From contig JBKJTP010000232.1 of the NCBI GenBank assembly GCA_046590195.1, forward strand, positions 1-22,786: DNA of 22,786 bases. The letters run 5' to 3'. Shown piece after piece: positions 21,847 through 22,786 of this stretch. Below the pieces are notes generated by a model, which worked only from the letters and a program-made list of their open reading frames with translations, searched no databases and was not told the origin of the DNA. The position numbers were made by a program, and so were the translations under genes. The number at the start of each line of letters is the position of its first letter. The stretch's first letter is position 1. This DNA comes from JBKJTP01 sp046590195. GTDB lineage: Bacteria; Bacteroidota; Ignavibacteria; Palsa-1295.

Positions 21847-22776
21847 CTACTCGTTGCCGCTGCGGGGGTGGGCCTTGTCGTAGACCGATTTCAGACGGTC
21901 AACGGTCAGGTGCGTGTAGCGCTGCGTTGTGCGGAGGGACTCGTGGCCTAGGACGTCTTTTACCGCCCGTAAGTCGGCGCCGCGATCGAGCAAATGAGTC
22001 GCGCAGGTATGACGCAGCATATGCGGATGCGCGCGCGATACGTCAGGCGCATCCTTGAAGGTCTTCTTCACGATGTAATTGACCATGCGGGGCGTAAGAC
22101 GCTTGCCACTCTCGAGCGTGAAAAGCGCCTCCGCTTCTTCGACCTCGGTTTGCGCAAGGCGCATTGGCCAATACATGGCAAGTGCTTCGAGAGCTTTTGC
22201 ACCAAGCGGTACGATGCGGCGCTTGTTGCCTTTGCCGAGGACTCGAACAGTTTGTTGTTTTTGATCGAGATCGGAGAAGTTGATGCTGCAGAGTTCTGAT
22301 CGACGCAAGCCGCTTGAGTAAAGCAACTCGATCACAGCTTGATCGCGCACATTCGTGAACGTGGCCTCTTCGGGGGCGTGCAGCACAGACGACATCGTGC
22401 GCTCAGAGACTACATTCGGCAAGCGATTCTCACCTTTCGGCGTCTTGAGCAACCGTGCAGCATTGTAGGCGAAGATACCGCGCTTCACGAGAAAGCGAAT
22501 GAATGAACGTACGGCTGCTACCTTGCGCGAGATCGATGAAGCTTTCATTGACTTGCCATCTGCATCAGCGCGCGAAAGCACCATGAGATAACGCCTGAGC
22601 ACTTGCAGGTCATCCTGTTCCCCAACCAGTTCGAGATCTTCTGCTTTGAGAATGCGGTACAGATCCACGAGATCGCCTTCATACGCGGCGATCGTCTGCG
22701 GACTCGACTCGCGCTCGTGCTCGAGATACTCGAGAAAGCTGCGAAGCCATTTGGGGAAGTCCTGGTAGAAGTTCAA
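21847..22776 (-). CDS. xerC: Tyrosine recombinase XerC/XerD
   Basis: A 309-residue site-specific recombinase that, in the family, resolves chromosome dimers at dif with FtsK. The N-terminal SAM-like domain (FLEYLEHERESSPQTIAAYEG) is followed by the catalytic domain with Arg158 in GLRRSEL, Lys182 in GKGNKRR, His252 and Arg255 in HMLRHT, His278 in GHES, and the nucleophile Tyr287 in TTQRYTHL. All are intact. The first usable codon in view is a TTG at 22776, and the frame remains open to the window edge, so an ATG just outside is possible. XerC and XerD cannot be told apart by eye; no second copy is in the window and no integrated element accompanies it, so a housekeeping role is likely. Confidence 0.93.
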   Translation of the reverse strand: MNFYQDFPKWLRSFLEYLEHERESSPQTIAAYEGDLVDLYRILKAEDLELVGEQDDLQVLRRYLMVLSRADADGKSMKASSISRKVAAVRSFIRFLVKRGIFAYNAARLLKTPKGENRLPNVVSERTMSSVLHAPEEATFTNVRDQAVIELLYSSGLRRSELCSINFSDLDQKQQTVRVLGKGNKRRIVPLGAKALEALAMYWPMRLAQTEVEEAEALFTLESGKRLTPRMVNYIVKKTFKDAPDVSRAHPHMLRHTCATHLLDRGADLRAVKDVLGHESLRTTQRYTHLTVDRLKSVYDKAHPRSGNE

Positions 22777-22786
22777 GTGCTGAGTG

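Noticed and set aside
21847..22776. Tyrosine recombinase as sign of an integrative element
   Set aside because: All residues fit a housekeeping XerC/D, neighbours are core genes, and no attachment repeats or phage genes are seen.
1..22786. CRISPR array, toxin-antitoxin pair, defence island or secondary-metabolite cluster
   Set aside because: I found no regularly spaced repeats, cas, restriction, toxin or synthase genes on either strand.

Overview
The window reads as an ordinary chromosomal stretch of a free-living bacterium of the Bacteroidota/Chlorobi lineage. A Kapabacteria- or Ignavibacteria-like organism is my best guess, from gene order (tyrosine recombinase, hibernation factor, HprK), lipoprotein-rich gene content, and the near absence of Shine-Dalgarno motifs before start codons. 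This is an inference from content only; no rRNA or marker gene is present to place it. About 20 protein genes are packed with short gaps. I see no phage, insertion sequence, CRISPR array or tRNA.

Layout. Bases 1-2429 (+): the end of a phosphohexomutase gene (glmM type), a small lipoprotein with an extra C-terminal membrane segment, and a two-gene ABC-2 exporter of NodI/NodJ type. Bases 2444-7178 (-): a type I ABC exporter, then a likely operon of a lipoprotein, egtB and egtD, the two core ergothioneine enzymes. Bases 7242-10199 (-): a large two-domain M16 (pitrilysin-type) exported protease. Bases 10200-10524: the one long intergenic gap, with inverted and direct repeats that suggest a structured leader for the following CDGSH iron-sulfur protein (+). 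Bases 10790-14511 (-): an LtrA-family membrane protein, a methionine-rich exported DUF4412 protein, and a GH5 glycosidase of endoglycoceramidase type. A palindrome-rich divergent promoter region separates the last from an MFS transporter (+, to 15843). Bases 15853-17512 (-): a likely operon of a DUF3109 cysteine-rich protein, ispF and an exported thioredoxin-like protein. Bases 17598-19938 (-): SixA-type phosphatase and an oligopeptide-binding lipoprotein. Bases 20050-22776 (-): hprK, hpf and a XerC/D recombinase.

The genes do not form one pathway. Recognisable units are the ergothioneine operon, the ABC-2 exporter pair, the ispF operon and the hpf-hprK stress and metabolic-control block. No new multi-gene system is evident. 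The most unusual signals are non-coding: strong terminator hairpins that end only 7-10 bases before the start codon of the next gene on the same strand; a roughly 165-base candidate structured RNA with alternative hairpins before the CDGSH gene; exact short duplications overlapping two start codons; and overlapping palindromes in the GH5/MFS promoter region.
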